Shown here: in pieces, positions 12,348-26,542 of the stretch | How the letters are laid out: every line of letters starts with the position of its first letter | Numbering within the stretch: position 1 is the first letter of the stretch | Assembly (NCBI GenBank): GCA_023101885.1 | Contig: JALPQD010000088.1 | Span: 5,907,691-5,971,690 of the forward strand | DNA from: Typhlomys cinereus | Taxonomy: Eukaryota; Chordata; Mammalia; Rodentia; Platacanthomyidae | DNA length: 64,000 nt | Reading direction: 5' to 3' | The notes under the pieces: model-generated | The model's database searches: none | What the model was told of the DNA's origin: nothing | The model's input: only the letters and a program-made list of their open reading frames with translations | Made by a program: the position numbers and the translations under genes

Positions 12348-15300
12348 GAACCAAGTGAGATAAATGTTGCAGTTGCACTTCTTTAGGATAATTATCGTAC
12401 TGAGGTTTCTGTATTGTAACTCTTTGTGTTCAGGAGGAAATCACACTTGTTTTACGACGTTTCCATGAAACATGTTCATGCATGTCGTTCCCTTCCAAAA
12501 TAGTGAACCAAGTGAAGAGGACTCATAGTCATATGTAGCATGTGCACGTCTTTGGGAAGTCATGTGTAGCATGTGCACTTCTTTGGGATAAGTATCCTAC
12601 ACATTTTTCTAGACTGTAAAATTGTGTATTCTGGAGAAAACAACATTTGTTTTGTGCTGATTCTACCAGCTATTTTCAGGCTTGTAATGAGCTTGAAAAT
12701 AGTGAACAAGTTAGAACGTTTCAAATTCACATGTTTTACTTTCTCTTCTGAGTCATAAGAAACCTGTAGATATTCATACCTTGTAACTTTTCATGTTCAG
12801 GAGAAATTCACACTGGTTTTGTGACGTTTTCATGGAATATGTTCACGCAGGCCTTGATTTTCGAAAATAGTGCACCAAGTGAGGAGGACTTAGAGGCAAA
12901 TGTAGGAGGTGCCCTTCTTAGGGATAAGTATCCTACAGAAGATTCTATAGTGTTGCACTTTGTGTTCAGGAGAAGATCATACTTGTTTTGCGACATTTGC
13001 ATATAATATGTTCACTGCAGGCCATGATTTTCCAAAATAATGAACCAAGTGCGAAGGATTAAGAGTCAAATGTTGAAATTTCACTTCTTAGGGATAAGTA
13101 TCCTAGAGAAGTTCCTATATTGTCACATTTGCGTTCAGGCGAAACTCATACTTGTTTTGTGACATTTGAATGGCACATGTTCACACAGGCCATGATTTTA
13201 CAAAATAGTGAACCAAGTGAGGAGGACTCTGAGTTAAATGTGGCAAGTGCACTTCTTTAGGATAATTATCGTATAGAAGTTTCTATACTGTAACTCTTTG
13301 TATTCAGGAGAAAATCACACTTGTTTTATGACGTTTCCATGAAATATGTTCATGCATGTCGTTCCCTTCCAAAATAGTGTCCCAAGTGAGGAGGACTCAT
13401 AGTCATATACTGCATATGCACATCTGTGGGAAGTCATGTGTACCATGAGCACTTCTTTGGCATAAGTATCTTACACAGGTTTCTAGACTGTAAAACTTTG
13501 TATTCTGGAGAAAACTCCATTAGTTTTGTGTTGATTCTACCAACTATGTTCAGGCTCATAATGAGCTTGAAAATAGTGATCAAAGTGAGGACGCGTCAAA
13601 TTCACATGTTTCACTTTCTCTTCTCAGTGATAAGAATCCTGTAGATGTTCACATGTTGTAACCTTTTATGATAAGGAGATTTTCACACTGGTTTTGTGAC
13701 GTTTTCTGGAATATGTTCACGCAGGCCTTGATTTTCGAAAATAGTGCACCAAGTGAGGAGGACTTAGAGGCAAATGTTGGAGGTGCACTTATTAGGGATA
13801 AGTATCCTACAGAAGATTCTATAGTGTTACACTTTGTGTTCAGGAGAAGATCATACTTGTTTTGGGACATTTGCATATAACATGTTCAAGGAGGCCATGA
13901 TTTTCCAATAAGTGAACCAAGTGCGCAGGATTCAGAGTCAAATGTTAGAATTTCACATCTTACGGATAAGTATCCTAGAGAGTTCCTATACTGTAACATT
14001 TGTGTTCTGGTGAAACGAATACTTGGTTTGTGACAATTGAATGGCACATGTAAACACAGGGCATGATTTTACAAAATAGTGAACCAAGTGAGGAGGACTC
14101 TGAGTTAAATGTTGCAAGTGCACTTCTTTAGGAAAAGTATCCTACAGAAGTTTCTATATAGTGATTCTTTGTGTTCAGGAGGAAATCAAACTTGTCTTAC
14201 GACGTTTCCATGAAACATGTTCATGCATTTCGTTCCCTTCGAAAATAGTGAACCAAGTGAAGAGGATTCACAGTCATATGTAGCATATGCACTTCTTTAG
14301 GAAGTCATGTGTAGCATGTGCACTTCTTTGGATAAGTATCCTACACAGGTTCCTAGACTGTATAACTTTGTATTCTGGAGAAAACAACATTTGTTTTGTG
14401 CTGATTCTGCCATCGATGTTCAGGCTTGTAATGAGCTTGAAAATAGTGACCAAGTGAGGACAGGTCAAATTCACATATTGCACTTTCTCTTCTCAGTGAT
14501 AAGAATCCTGTAGATGTTCATAAGTTGTAAGATTTTATGTTCAGGAGAAATTCACACTGGTTTTGTGTCGTTTTCATGGAATATGTTCACGTAGGCCTTG
14601 ATTTTCCAAAATAGTGAACCAAGTGAGGAGGACTGAGAGTCAAATTTTGGAGGTGCTCTTCTTAGGGATAAGTATCCTACAGAATATTCTATAGTGTTAC
14701 ACTTTGTGTTCAGGAATACATCATACTTGTTTTGCGAGATTTGCATATCACATGTCCACGCAGCACATGATTTTCCAAAATAGTGAACCAAGTGCGGAGG
14801 ATTCAGAGTCAAATGTTGGAATTTCACTTCTTAGTGATTAGTATCCTAGAGAAGTTCCTATACTGTAACATTTGTGTTCAGGCGAAAACCATAATTGTTT
14901 TGTGACGTATGAATGGCACACGTTCACACAGGCTATGATTTTACAAAATAGTGAAACAAGTGAGTTAAATGTTGCAAGTGCATTTCTTTAGGATAAGTAT
15001 TGTACAGAAGTTTCTATATTGTAACTCTTTGTGTTCAGTAGGAAATATCACTTGTTTTACGACGTTTCCATATAACATGTTCATACATGTCGTTCCCTTC
15101 CAAAATATTGAACCAAGTGAAGAGGACTCACAGTCATATGTAGCATATGCACTTCTTTGGGAAGTTATGTGTAGCATGTGCACTTCTTTGGGATAAGTAT
15201 CCTACACAGGTTTGTAGACTGTAAAACTTTGTATTCTGGAGAAAACATTTGTTTTGTGCTGATTCTACCAACAATGTTCAGGCTTGCAATGAGCTTGAAA

Positions 15301-18300
15301 ATAGTGACCAAGTGAGGACGAGTCAAATTCACATGTTTCACTTTCTCTTCTCAGTGATAAGAATCCTGTAGATGTTTATACATTGTAACCTTTTATGTTC
15401 AGGAGAAATTCACACTGGTTTTGTGACGTTTTCGTGGAATCTGTTCACGCAGGCCTTGATTTTCCAAAAAGTGAACCAAGTGAGGAGGACTGAGAGTCAC
15501 ATGTTGGAGGTGCGCTTCTTAGAGATAAGTATCCTACAGGAGATTCTATAGTGTTACACTTTGTGTTCAGGAGAAGATCATACTTGTTTTGAGACATTTG
15601 CATGTAACATGTTCACGCAGGTCATGATTTTCCAAAGAGTGAACCAAGTGCGGAGGATTCAGAGTCAAATGTTGGAATTTCTCTTCTTAGTGATAAGTAT
15701 CCGAGAGAAGTTCCTATTCTCTAACATTTGTGTTCAGGTAAAAATCATATTTGTTTTGTTACATTTGAATGGCACATGTTCACACAGGCCATGATTTTAC
15801 AAAATAGTGAACTAAGTGGGTTAAATGTTGCGAGGGCACTTCTTTTGGATAAGTATCGTACAGAAGTTTCTATATTGTAAGTCTTGTGTTCAGGTGGAAA
15901 TCACACTTGTTTTACCATGTTTCCATGTAACATATTCATGCATGTCGTTCCCTTCCAAAATAGTGAACCAAGTGAAGAGGACTCACAGTCATATGTAGCA
16001 TGTGCACTTCTTTGGGATAATTATCCTACACAGGTTTCTAGACTGTAAAACTTTGTATTCTGGAGAAAACAACATTTTTTTTGTGCTGATTCTACCAATA
16101 ATGTTCAGGCTTCTAATGAGCTTGAAAATAGTGACCAAGTGAGGACGTGTCAAATTCACATGTTTCACTTTATCTTCTCAGTGATAAAAATCCTGTAGCT
16201 GTTCACACGTAGTAACTTTTCATGTTCAGGAGAAATACACACTGGTTTTGTGATGTTTTCATGGAATATGTTCACACAGGCCCTGATTTTCCAAAGTAGT
16301 GAACCAAGTGAGGAGTACTGAGAATCAAATGTTGGATGGGCACTTCTTAGGCATAAGTATCCTACGGAGGATTCTATAGTGTTACACTTTGAGTTCAGGA
16401 GAAGATAATATTTATTTTGCGACATTGGCATATAAAATGGTCACACAGGCCATGATTTTCCAAAATAGTGAAATAAGTGCTGAGGATTCAGAGTCAAATG
16501 TTGGAGGTGCACTTCTTAGGGATAAGTATCCTATAGAAGATTCTATAGTGTTACACTTTGAGTTCAGGAGAAGATAATATTTATTTTGCGACATTGGCAT
16601 ATAAAATGTTCACGCAGGCCATGATTTTCCATAATAGTGAACCACCTGAGGAATCAAATGTTGCAAGTGTACTTCTTTGGGATATGTATCCAACAGAAGT
16701 TTCTGTACTGTAACTCTTTGTGATCAGGAGAAAGTCACATTTTTGACACAGTCAATGGAACATTTACACCCAAGCCATGATATTCCAAAATAGTTAACCA
16801 AGAGAGAAGTACTCAGAGTCAAATGTTGCAAGTGCTCTTCTTAGCGGTAAGTATCCCACAAAATTTTCTATACTGTAATTCTTTGTGTTCAGGAGAGTAT
16901 CACACTTGTTTTAGAATGCTACCATGCAACATGTTCATGCAGGCTATGACTTTCCAAAATAATGAACCAAGTGAGGAGGGTTCAGAGTCAAATGCTGGAA
17001 GTGCACCTCTTAGGGATAAGTACCCTACAGAAGTTTGTGTACTGTAACATTTGCATTCAGGAGAAAATCATACTTCTTTTGAGACATTTCCATGGCACAT
17101 GTTCATGCTGGCTATGAATTTCCAAAATAGTGAACCAAGTGTGAAGGATTCAGAATTAAATGTTGCAAGTGCACTTCATGGGGATAAGTATCCCACAGAC
17201 GTTTCTACACTGTAACATTTGCGTTCAGGAGAAAATCATCCTTGTTTGGTGACATTTGAATGGCACATGTTCACGCAGGCCATGATTTTCCAAAATAGTG
17301 AACCAAATGAGGAGGACTCTGGGCACATGTTCACTCAGATCTTGATTTTCCAAAATAGTGAACCAAGTGAGAGTGACTCTGAGTCAAATGTTGCAAGTGC
17401 ACTTCTTTAGGATAAGTGTCGTACAGAAGTTTCTATACTGTAACTCCTTGTGTTTAGGAGGAAATCACACTTGTTATGCGACATTTCCATGAAACATGTT
17501 CGTGCATGTCATTCCCTTCCAAAATTGTGAACCAAGTGAAGAGGAATCACAGTCATATGTAGCAAGTGCCCTTCTTTGGGATAAGTATCCTACACAGGTT
17601 TCTAGACTATAAAACTTTGTGTTCTGGAGAAAACAACATTCGTTTTGTGCTGATTTTGCCAACTATGTTCAGGCCTGTAATGAGCTTGAAAATAGTGACC
17701 AAGTGAGGAAGTGTCAAATTCACAAGTTTCACTTTCACTTCTCAGTGATAAGAATCCTGTAGATGTTCATACGTTGTAACTTTTTATGCTCAGGAGAAAA
17801 TCACACTGGTTTTGTGACGTTTTCATGGAATATGTTCACGCAGGCCTTGATTTTCCAAAAGAGTGAACCAAGTGAGGAGGACTGAGAGCCAAATGTTGGA
17901 AGTACACTTCTTAGGAATAAGTATCATACAGAAGATTCTATACTGTAAAACTTTGTATTCAGGATAAGATCATACTTGTTTTGTGACATTTGCATATAAC
18001 ATGTTCACGCAGGCCATGATTTTCCAAAATAGTTAACCAAATGCGGAGGGTTCAGAGTCAAATATTGCACGTGCACTTCTTACCGGTAAGTATCCTACGG
18101 AAGTTCCTATATTGTAATTCTTTGTGTTCAGGAGAAAATAACAGTTGTTGTGCCACATGTCCATGGAACATGTTGAAGCAGGCCATGATTTCTCCAAAAT
18201 AGTTAAACAAGTGAGGATGACTCAGAGTCAAATGTTGCAAGTGCACATCGTTTGGATACATATCCTACAGAAGTTTTTATACTGTAACCCTTTGTGATCA

Positions 18301-21199
18301 CGAGAAAGTCACACTTGTTGTGCGACAGTCAATGGTACAATTAAACGCAAGCCATGATATTCCAAAATAGTGAACCAAGAGGGAAGGACTCAGAGTCAAA
18401 TATTGCAATTGTTCCTCTTAACGGTAAGTATCCCACAAAAGTTTCAATACTGTAAATCTTTTTGTTCAGGAGACTATCACACTTGTTTAGCGACGTTTCC
18501 ATTGGACCTATTCATGCAGGACATGATTTCCCAAATAGTGAACCAAGTGTGGAGGATTCAGAATCAAATGTAGGATGTGCACTTCTTAGGGATAAGTATC
18601 CTACAGAAGTCTCCACACTGTAAAATTTGCGTTCAGGAGAAAATCATCCTTGTTTTGTGACATTAGCATGGAACATGTTCACGCAGGCCATGAATTTCCA
18701 AAATAGTGAACCAAGTGAGAAGGATTCAGAGCCAAATGCTGGAAGTGCACCTCTTAGGGATAAGAATCCTACAGACAATTGTATACTGTAACATTTGTGT
18801 TCAGGAGAAAACCATACTTGTTTTCTAATATTTGCATGGCACATGTTCACGCAGGTCATGATTTTCTAAAATAGTGAACCAAGTGAGGAGGACTCTGAGT
18901 CAAATGTTGCAAGTGCACTTCTTTAGGATAAGTGTCGTACAGAAGTTTCTATACTGTAATTCTTTGTGTCCAGGAGGAAATCACACTTGTTGTTTAACGT
19001 TTCCATGAAACATGTTCATGCATGTCATTCCCTTCCAAAATCATGAACCAAGTGAAGAGGACTCACAGTCATATGTAGCATGTGCACGTCTTTGGGATAA
19101 GAATCCTATACAGGTTTCTAGACTGTAAAACTTTGTGTTCTGGAGAAAACAACATTCGTTTTGTGCTGATTCTACCAACTATGTTCAGGCCTGTAATGAC
19201 CTTGAAAATAGTGACCAACTGAGGACCGTCAAATTCACATGTTTCACTTCCAATTCTCAGTGATAAGAATCCTGTAGATGTTCATATGTTTTAACTTTTT
19301 ATGTTCAGGAGAAAATCACACTGTTTTTGTGAGTTTTTCATGGAATATGTTCATGCAGGCCTTGATATTCCAAAAGAGTGAACCAAGTGAGGAAGACTGA
19401 GAGTCAAATGTTGGAAGTGCACTTCTTAGGGATAAGTATCTTACAGAAGATTCTATACTGTAACACTTTCTGTTCAGGAGAAAATAACAGTTCTTGTGCC
19501 ACATTGCTATGGAACATTTTCACGCAGGCCATGATTTTCCAAAATAGTGAACCAAGTGAGGAGTTAAATGTTGCAAGTGCACTTCGTTGGGATACGTATC
19601 CTACAGAAGTTTTTATACTGTAACTCTTTGTGATCAGGAGAAAGTCACACTTGCTGTGCGACAGTCAATGGAACATTTACATGCAGTCCATGATATTCCA
19701 AAATAGTGAACCAGGAGAGGAGGACTCAGAGTCAAATGTTGCAAGTGCTCTTCTTAGCGGTAAGTATCCCACAAAAGTTTCTATACTGTAATTCTTTGTG
19801 TTCAGGAGAGTATCACACTTGTTTTGGAATGCTTCCATGGAACATGTTCTCGCAGGCTATGACTTTTCAAAATAGTGAACAAAGTGAGGGGGACTCAGAG
19901 TCAAATGTTGGAAGTGCACTTCTTAGTGGTAAGTATCCTACAGAAGTTTCGATACTGATCCTCTTTGTGTTCTGCAGAAAATCACACCAGTTTTGCGACG
20001 TTTCCATGGAACCTATTCATGCAGGACATGATTTCCAAAATAGTTAACCAAGTGCGGAGGATTCAGAATCAAATGTAGGAAGTGCACTTCTTGGGGATAA
20101 GTATCCTAGAGATATTTCTACACTGTAACATTTGCGTACAGGAGAAAATCATACTGGTTTTGTGACATTTGCATGGAACATGTTCTCACAGGCCATGATT
20201 TTCAAAAATAGTGAACCAAGTGAGGAGGACTCTGAGTCCAATGTTGCAAGTGCACTTCTTTAGGATAAGTGTAGTACAGAAGTTTCTATACTGTATCTCT
20301 TTTTGTTCAGTAGAAAATAACAGTTGTTCTGCCACATTTCCATGGAACATGTTGAAGCAGGCCATGATTTTTTCCAAAATAGTTAACCAAGTGAGGATGA
20401 CTCAGAGTCAAATGTAACAAGTGCACTTCGTTGTTATACGTATACTACAGAAGTTTCTATACTGTAACTCTTTGGGATCAGTAGAAAGTCACACTTGTGA
20501 CTTAAATGGAACATTTAAAATAGTGAACCAAGAGAGAAGGACTCAGAGTCAAATATTTCAAGTGCTCTTCTTAGCGTTATGTATCCCACAAAAGTTTCTA
20601 TACTGTAATTCTTTCTGTTCAGGAGAGTATCACACTTATTCCGCAATGTTTCTCTGGATCATGTTCACGCAGGCTATGATTTTTCAAAATAGTGAACCAA
20701 GTGAGGAGGACTCAGAGTCAAATGTTGGAAGTGCACTTCTTAGTGGTAAGTATCCTATAGAAGTTTTGATACTGTACCTCTTTGTGTTCTGCAGAAAATC
20801 ACACTTGTTTCGCTACGTTTCCATGGAATCTATTCACTCAGGAGATGATTTCCAAAACTGTGAACCAAGTGCGGAGGAATCGGAATCAAATGTAGGAAGT
20901 GCACTTCGTAGGGATAAATATCCTAGAGAAGTTTTTACACTGTAACATTTGCATTCAGGAGAAAATCATACTCGTTTTGTGACATTTGCATGGCACATGT
21001 TCACACAGGCCATGATTTGCAAAAATAGTGAATCAAGCGAGGAGGACTCTGCGTCAAATGTTACAAGTGCCTTCTTTAGGATAAGTGTCATACAGAAGTT
21101 CCTATACTGTAACTCTTTGTGTTCAGTAGAAAATAACAGTTGTTCTGCCACATTTCCATGGAACATGTTGAAGCAGGCCATGATTTTTCCGAAATAGTT

Positions 21200-24100
21200 A
21201 ACCAAGTTAAGATGACTAAGAGTCAAATGTTACAAGTGCACTTCGTTGTTATACGTATACTACAGAAGTTTCTATACTGTAACTCTTTGGGATCAGAAGA
21301 AAGTCACACTTGTGACTTAAATGGAACATTTAAAATAGTGAACCAAGAGAGAAGGACTCAGAGTCAAGTATTTCAAGTGCTCTTCTTAGCGGTACGTATC
21401 CCACAAAAGTTTCTATACTGTAATTCTTTCTGTTCAGGAGAGTATCACACTTGTTCTGCAATGTTTCTCTGGATCATGTTCACGTAGGCTATGATTTTCC
21501 AAAATAGTTAACCAAGTGAGGAGGACTCAGAGTCAAATGTGGGAAGTGCACTTCTTAGTGGTAAGTATCCTACCGAAGTTTTGATACTGTACCTCTTTGT
21601 GTTCTGCAGAAAATCACACTTGTTTTGCTACGTTGCCATGGAACCTATTCACTCAGGAGATGATTTCCAAAACTGTGAACCAAGTGCGGAGGATTCGGGA
21701 TCAAATGTAGGAAGTGCACTTCATAGGGAATAGTATCCTAGAGAAGTTTCTACACACTGTAACATTTGCGTTCAGGAGAAAATCGTCCTTGTTTTGTTAC
21801 ACTTGCATGTACAAGTTCATGCAGGCCATGAATTTCCAAAAGTAAAGCAAGTGAGGATGATTCATAGTCAAATCCTGGAAGTGCACCTCTTAGAGATAAG
21901 TACCCACAGAAGTTTGTAACTGTAACATTTGCATTCAGGAGAAAATCATACTTGTTTTGTGACATTTGCATGGCACTTGTTCACACAGGCCATGATTTTA
22001 CAAATACTGAACCAAGTGGAGAGGACTCTCAGTCAAATGTTGCAAGTGCACTTCTTTAGGATAAGTGTTGTTACAGAAGTTCTATAATAAACACTTTGTG
22101 TTCAGGGGAAATCACACTTGTTGTTCGACGTTTCCATGAAACGTGTTCATGCATGTCATTCCCTTCCAAAATCGTGAACCAAGTGAAGAGGACTCACAGT
22201 CATATGCAGCCTGTGCTCTTCATTGGGATAAGTTCCTACACAGGTTTCTAGACTGTAATACTTTGTATTCTGGAGCAAACAACATTTTTTTGTGCTGGAT
22301 TCTACCAACTATGTTCAGGCTTGTAATGAGCTTGAAAATAGTGACCAAGTGAGGACGAGTCAAATTCACATGTTTCACTTTCTCTTCTCAGTGATAAGAA
22401 TCCTGTAGATGTTTATATGTTGTAACCTTTTATGTTCAGGAGAAACTCACAGTGGTTTGGAGACGTTTTCATGGAATCTGTTCACCCAGGCCTTGATTTT
22501 TCCAAAATAGTTAACCAAGTGAGGATGACTAAGAGTCAAATGTTACAAGTGCACTTCGTTGTTATACGTATACTACAGAAGTTTCTATACTATACGTAAC
22601 TCTTTGGGATCAGTAAAAGTCACACTGTGACTTAAATGGAACATTTAAAATAGTGAACCAAGAGAGAAGGACTCAGAGTCAAGTATTTCAAGTGCTCTTC
22701 TTAGCGGTACGTATCCCACAAAAGTTTCTATACTGTAATTCTTTCTGTTCAGGAGAGTATCACACTTGTTCTGCAATGTTTCTCTGGATCATGTTCACGT
22801 AGGCTATGATTTTCCATAATAGTTAACCAAGTGAGGAGGACTCAGAGTCAAATGTGGGAAGTGCACTTCTTAGTGGTAAGTATCCTACCGAAGTTTTGAT
22901 ACTGTACCTCTTTGTGTTCTGCAGAAAATCACACTTGTTTTGCTACGTTGCCATGGAACCTATTCACTCAGGAGATGATTTCCAAAACTGTGAACCAAGT
23001 GCGGAGGATTCGGGATCAAATATAGGAAGTGCACTTCGTAGGGATACGTATTCTAGAGAAGTTTCTATACTGTAACATTTGCGTTCAGGATTGTTACACT
23101 TGCATGTACAAGTTCATGCAGGCCATGAATTTCCAAAATAGTAAAGCAAGTGAGGATGATTCATAGTCAAATCCTGGAAGTGCACCTCTTAGAGATAAGT
23201 ACCCAGCAGAAGTTTGTATACTGTAACATTTGCATTCAGGAGAAAATCATACTTGTTTTGTGACATTTGCATGGCACTTGTTCACACAGGCCATGATTTT
23301 ACAAAATACTGAACCAAGTGGAGAGGACTCTCAGTCAAATGTTGCAAGTGCACTTCTTTAGGATAAGTGTTGTTACAGAAGTTTCTATAATATAACACTT
23401 TGTGTTCAGGGGAAATCACACTTGTTGTTCGACGTTTCCATGAAACGTGTTCATGCATGTCATTCCCTTCCAAAATCGTGAACCAAGTGAAGAGGACTCA
23501 CAGTCATATGCAGCCTGTGCTCTTCATTGGGATAAGTATCCTACACAGGTTTCTAGACTGTAATACTTTGTATTCTGGAGCAAACAACATTTGTTTTGTG
23601 CTGATTCTACCAACTATGTTCAGGCTTGTAATGAGCTTGAAAATAGTGACCAAGTGAGGACGAGTCAAATTCACATGTTTCACTTTCTCTTCTCAGTGAT
23701 AAGAATCCTGTAGATGTTTATATGTTGTAACCTTTTATTTTCAGGAGAAACTCACAGTGGTTTGGAGACGTTTTCATGGAATCTGTTCACCCAGGCCTTG
23801 ATTTTTCCAAAATAGTTAACCAAGTGAGGATGACTAAGAGTCAAATGTTACAAGTGCACTTCGTTGTTATACGTATACTACAGAAGTTTCTATACTGTAA
23901 CTCTTTGGGATCAGTAGAAAGTCACACTTGTGACTTAAATGGAACATTTAAAATAGTGAACCAAGAGAGAAGGACTCAGAGTCAAGTATTTCAAGTGCTC
24001 TTCTTAGCGGTACGTATCCCACAAAAGTTTCTATACTATATTTCTTTCTGTTCAGGAGAGTATCACACTTGTTCTGCAATGTTTCTCTGGATCATGTTCA

Positions 24101-24830
24101 CGCAGGCTATGATTTTCCATAATAGTGAACCAAGTGAGGAGGATTCAGAGTCAAATGTGGGAAGTGCACTTCTTAGTGGTAAGTATCCTACCGAAGTTTT
24201 GATACTGTACCTCTTTGTGTTCTGCAGAAAATCACACTTGTTTTGCTACGTTTCCATGGAACCTATTCACTCAGGAGATGATTTCCAAAACTGTGAACCA
24301 AGTGCGGAGGATTCGGGATCAAATGTAGGAAGTGCACTTCATAGGGATAAGTATCCTAGAGAAGTTTCTACACTGTAACATTTGCGTTCAGGAGAAAATC
24401 GTCCTTGTTTTGTTACACTTGCATGTACAAGTTCATGCAGGCCATGAATTTCCAAAATAGTAAACCAAGTGAGGAGGATTCATAGTCAAATCTTGGAAGT
24501 GCACCTCTTAGGGATAAGTACCCAGCAGAAGTTTGTATACTGTAACATTTGCATTCAGGAGAAAATCATACTTGTTTTGTGACATTTGCATGGCACATGT
24601 TCACACAAGCCATGATTTTACAAAATACTGAACCAAGTGAGGATGACTCTCAGTCAAATGTTGCAAGTGCACTTCTTTAGGATAAGTGTTGTTACAGAAG
24701 TTTCTATAATATAACACTTTGTGTTCAGGGGAAATCACACTTGTTGTTCGACGTTTCCATGAAACATGTGCATGCATGTCATTCCCTTCCAAAATCGTGA
24801 AACAAGTGAAGAGGACTCACAGTCATATGC
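21200..24830 (+). repeat. ~1.31 kb higher-order repeat in the core, about 2.8 copies
   Basis: The junction CCAAGTgAGGATGACTAAGAG recurs at 21201, 22513 and 23819, spacings of ~1,312 and 1,306 bp. The A-type junction recurs at about 22137, 23441 and 24760. The unit runs F-G-H-I-J, then the E-like class, A and part of B. Copies differ by small deletions, for example in an I monomer near 23090 and in a G-to-F segment near 22600. The last copy ends in an A monomer cut short near 24860. Confidence 0.82.
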
Positions 24831-25915
24831 AGCCTGTGCTCTTCTTTAAGAAGTATGTGTAGGCCTCTAATGATCTTGAAAATAATAACCAAGTGAGGAC
24901 CCGTCTAATTCACATGTTTCATTTTCTCTTCTCAGTGATATTAATCCTGTAGATGTTTATACGTTGTAATCTTTTATGTTCAGGAGAAACTCACAGTGGT
25001 TTTGTGACGTTTTCATGGAATCTGTTCACCCAGGCCTTGATTTTCCAAAATAGGGAACGAAGTGAGGTGGACTGAGAGTCTAATGTTGGAGGGGCACTTC
25101 TTAGGGATAAGTATCCAACAGAAGGTTCTATAGTGTTACACTTTGTGTTCAGGAGAAGATGATACTTATTTTGCGACATTTGCATATAACATGTTCATGC
25201 AGGACATCATTTTCCAAAAGAGTGAACCAAGTGCCGAGGATTCAGGGTCAAATGTTGGAATTTCACTTCTTAGGGATAAGTATTTTAGAGAAGTTCCTAT
25301 ACTGTAACATTTGTGTTCAGGCGGAAATCATATTTGTTTTGTGACATTTGAATGGCACATGTTCACACAGGCCATGATTTTACAAAATAGTGAACCAAGT
25401 GAGTTAAATGTTGCAAGTGCACTTCTTTAGGATAAGTATCGTACAGAAGTTTCTATATTGTAATTCTTTTTGTTCAGGAGGAAATCACACTTGTTTTACC
25501 ACGTTTCCATGAAACATGTTCATGCATGTCGTTCCCTTCCAAAATAGTGAACCAAGGGAAGAGGACTCACAGTCATATGTAGCATGTGCACTTCTTTGGG
25601 AAGTCATGTGTAGCATGTGAACTTCTTTGGGATAAGTATCCTACACAGGTTTCTAGACTGTAAATCTTTGTATTCTGGAGAAAACAACATTTGTTTTGTG
25701 CTGATTATACCAACTGTGTTCCGGCCTGTAATGAGCTTGAAAATAGTGACCAATTGAGGATGTGTCAAATTCACATGTTTCACTTTCACTTCTCAGTGAT
25801 AAGAATCCTGTAGATGTTCACATGTTGTAACTTTTTATGTTCAGGAGAAATTCACACTGGTTTTGTGAAATTTTCATGGAATATGTTCATGAAAGCCATG
25901 ATTTTCCAAAATAGT
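24831..25915 (+). repeat. Island of flank-type B-C-D-E-A-B monomers inside the core
   Basis: After a truncated A monomer (about 24808-24880, with ~100 bp missing between the 31 bp unit and the GGCTTGTAATGAGC segment) come B, C, D, E, A and B monomers of the flank type. This A monomer (about 25548) has two 31 bp units, whereas the other core A monomers have one. Core classes resume at 25916. Confidence 0.7.
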
Positions 25916-26143
25916 GAACCAAGTGTAGAGTGAAATGTTGCAAGTGCACTTTGTTGGGATACGTATCCTACAGAAGTTTCTATGCTGTAACTCTTTGTTA
26001 TCAGGAGAAAGTCACACTTGTTGTGCCACAGTCAATGGAACATTTACATGCAAGCCATGATATTCCAAAATAGTGAACCAAGAGAGGAGGACTCAGCTTC
26101 AAATGTTGCAAGTGCTCTTCTTAGCGGTAAGTATCCCACAAAA

Positions 26144-26157
26144 GTTTCTATACTGTA
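26144..26157 (+). repeat. Left target-site duplication of L1-1
   Basis: GTTTCTATACTGTA here is repeated exactly at 32482-32495, directly after the A-rich L1 tail. The satellite on both sides belongs to one G monomer, so the pre-insertion site is clear. Confidence 0.92.
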
Positions 26158-26542
26158 GCCTTTTTCCCCCCACCTCACTCCGCTGGTTGGGATGCACGCG
26201 CGGTCAAGCCGGGCCTCACCCCGTGCCCTAGGACCCCAGGTCAGCCCACAGGGATCCGGCTACGAATCCCACCATCTAGCCGGAGCCACGCAGAGGCCGA
26301 GGGAAGAGGAGTACCTCCCCCTGTGCCCGGGCCCTGCCCCAGCTGTCCTCGGTTTAAATAGCTCCACGCTGACGCGCCCATCCTCCCTTTTCACCCCACC
26401 CCGCTCCGCTGGTCCGGACGTGCACTGGGGTCCAGCCGGGCTTCACCCCGCGCCCTAGGTAAGTCCCCGTTCAGGCCCCGCCCACCAGGACCACAGGCCA
26501 AATAATTCAGTTTAGTGAAATTGAGAGATCTTAAGAGTTAAA
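26158..26542 (+). promoter_or_regulatory. L1-1 5'UTR with two partial ~226 bp GC-rich monomers
   Basis: In L1 elements this region acts as an internal RNA polymerase II promoter. Two related segments, centred on CTCCGCTGG at ~26179 and ~26405 and both ending near CCCTAGG, show a tandem period of ~226 bp. Rodent L1s often have such monomeric promoters. A TTTAAATA stretch lies near 26354. CCTAGGTAAGT at about 26455 resembles a 5' splice site. Which part starts transcription cannot be told from sequence alone. Confidence 0.7.

Larger units (their letters stand above)
1..16638 (+). repeat. Satellite block, A-B-C-D-E higher-order repeat, left flank
   Basis: Head-to-tail ~169 bp monomers, all in the same orientation, starting inside an A monomer. 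Five classes follow each other in fixed order. A monomers start at about 900, 1606, 2509, 3211, 4084, 4786, 5659, 6527, 7390, 8256, 9125, 9997, 10910, 11812, 12505, 13379, 14250, 15110 and 15965. Spacings of 855-913 bp are five-monomer units and spacings of 693-706 bp are four-monomer units. A monomers are longer than the rest because of an internal 31 bp subrepeat. CpG sites in the consensus (for example GACGCGTC) are often TG or CA in individual copies, which fits methylated, decaying DNA. There is no transposon in this block. It is non-coding: the short open frames are interrupted and shift from monomer to monomer. Confidence 0.93.
16639..26157 (+). repeat. Core satellite stratum, divergent multi-class monomers (left part)
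   Basis: The same ~169 bp framework continues but new monomer classes appear. F carries GACAGTCAATGGAAC. G has AGTGCTCTTCTTAGCGGTAAG. H has CTTAGTGGTAAG and GTGTTCTGCAG. I has AATCAAATGTAGGAAGTGC. J has AAATGCTGGAAGTGCACCTC. L has GTGCCACATGTCCATGG. They are mixed with an E-like class and with A monomers that keep a single 31 bp subrepeat, plus B and C monomers. Several F copies (about 20382, 21201, 22513 and 23819) are shortened to ~150 bp. Order and spacing are less regular than in the flanks, so I read this as an older or separate subfamily of the same satellite. Confidence 0.85.

Noticed and set aside
1..16638. Regular spacing of repeats suggesting a CRISPR array
   Set aside because: The repeat is the whole ~169 bp monomer with no unique spacers, and the context (L1, SINE, ERV LTR) is mammalian.
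19560..19600. CENP-B box candidate TTCGTTGGGATACGT in F monomers
   Set aside because: It has TTCG but lacks the required A and the CGGG end. The same holds for the other TTCG occurrences I checked.
23776..24378. 200-codon open frame in core satellite, and similar ones at 20421-20945, 32886-33311 and 33507-34322
   Set aside because: They simply follow several monomers whose local length keeps frame. Equivalent monomers elsewhere are interrupted, the frame starts and stops at no fixed place, and the last one runs into the L1-2 5'UTR. No domain is recognisable.
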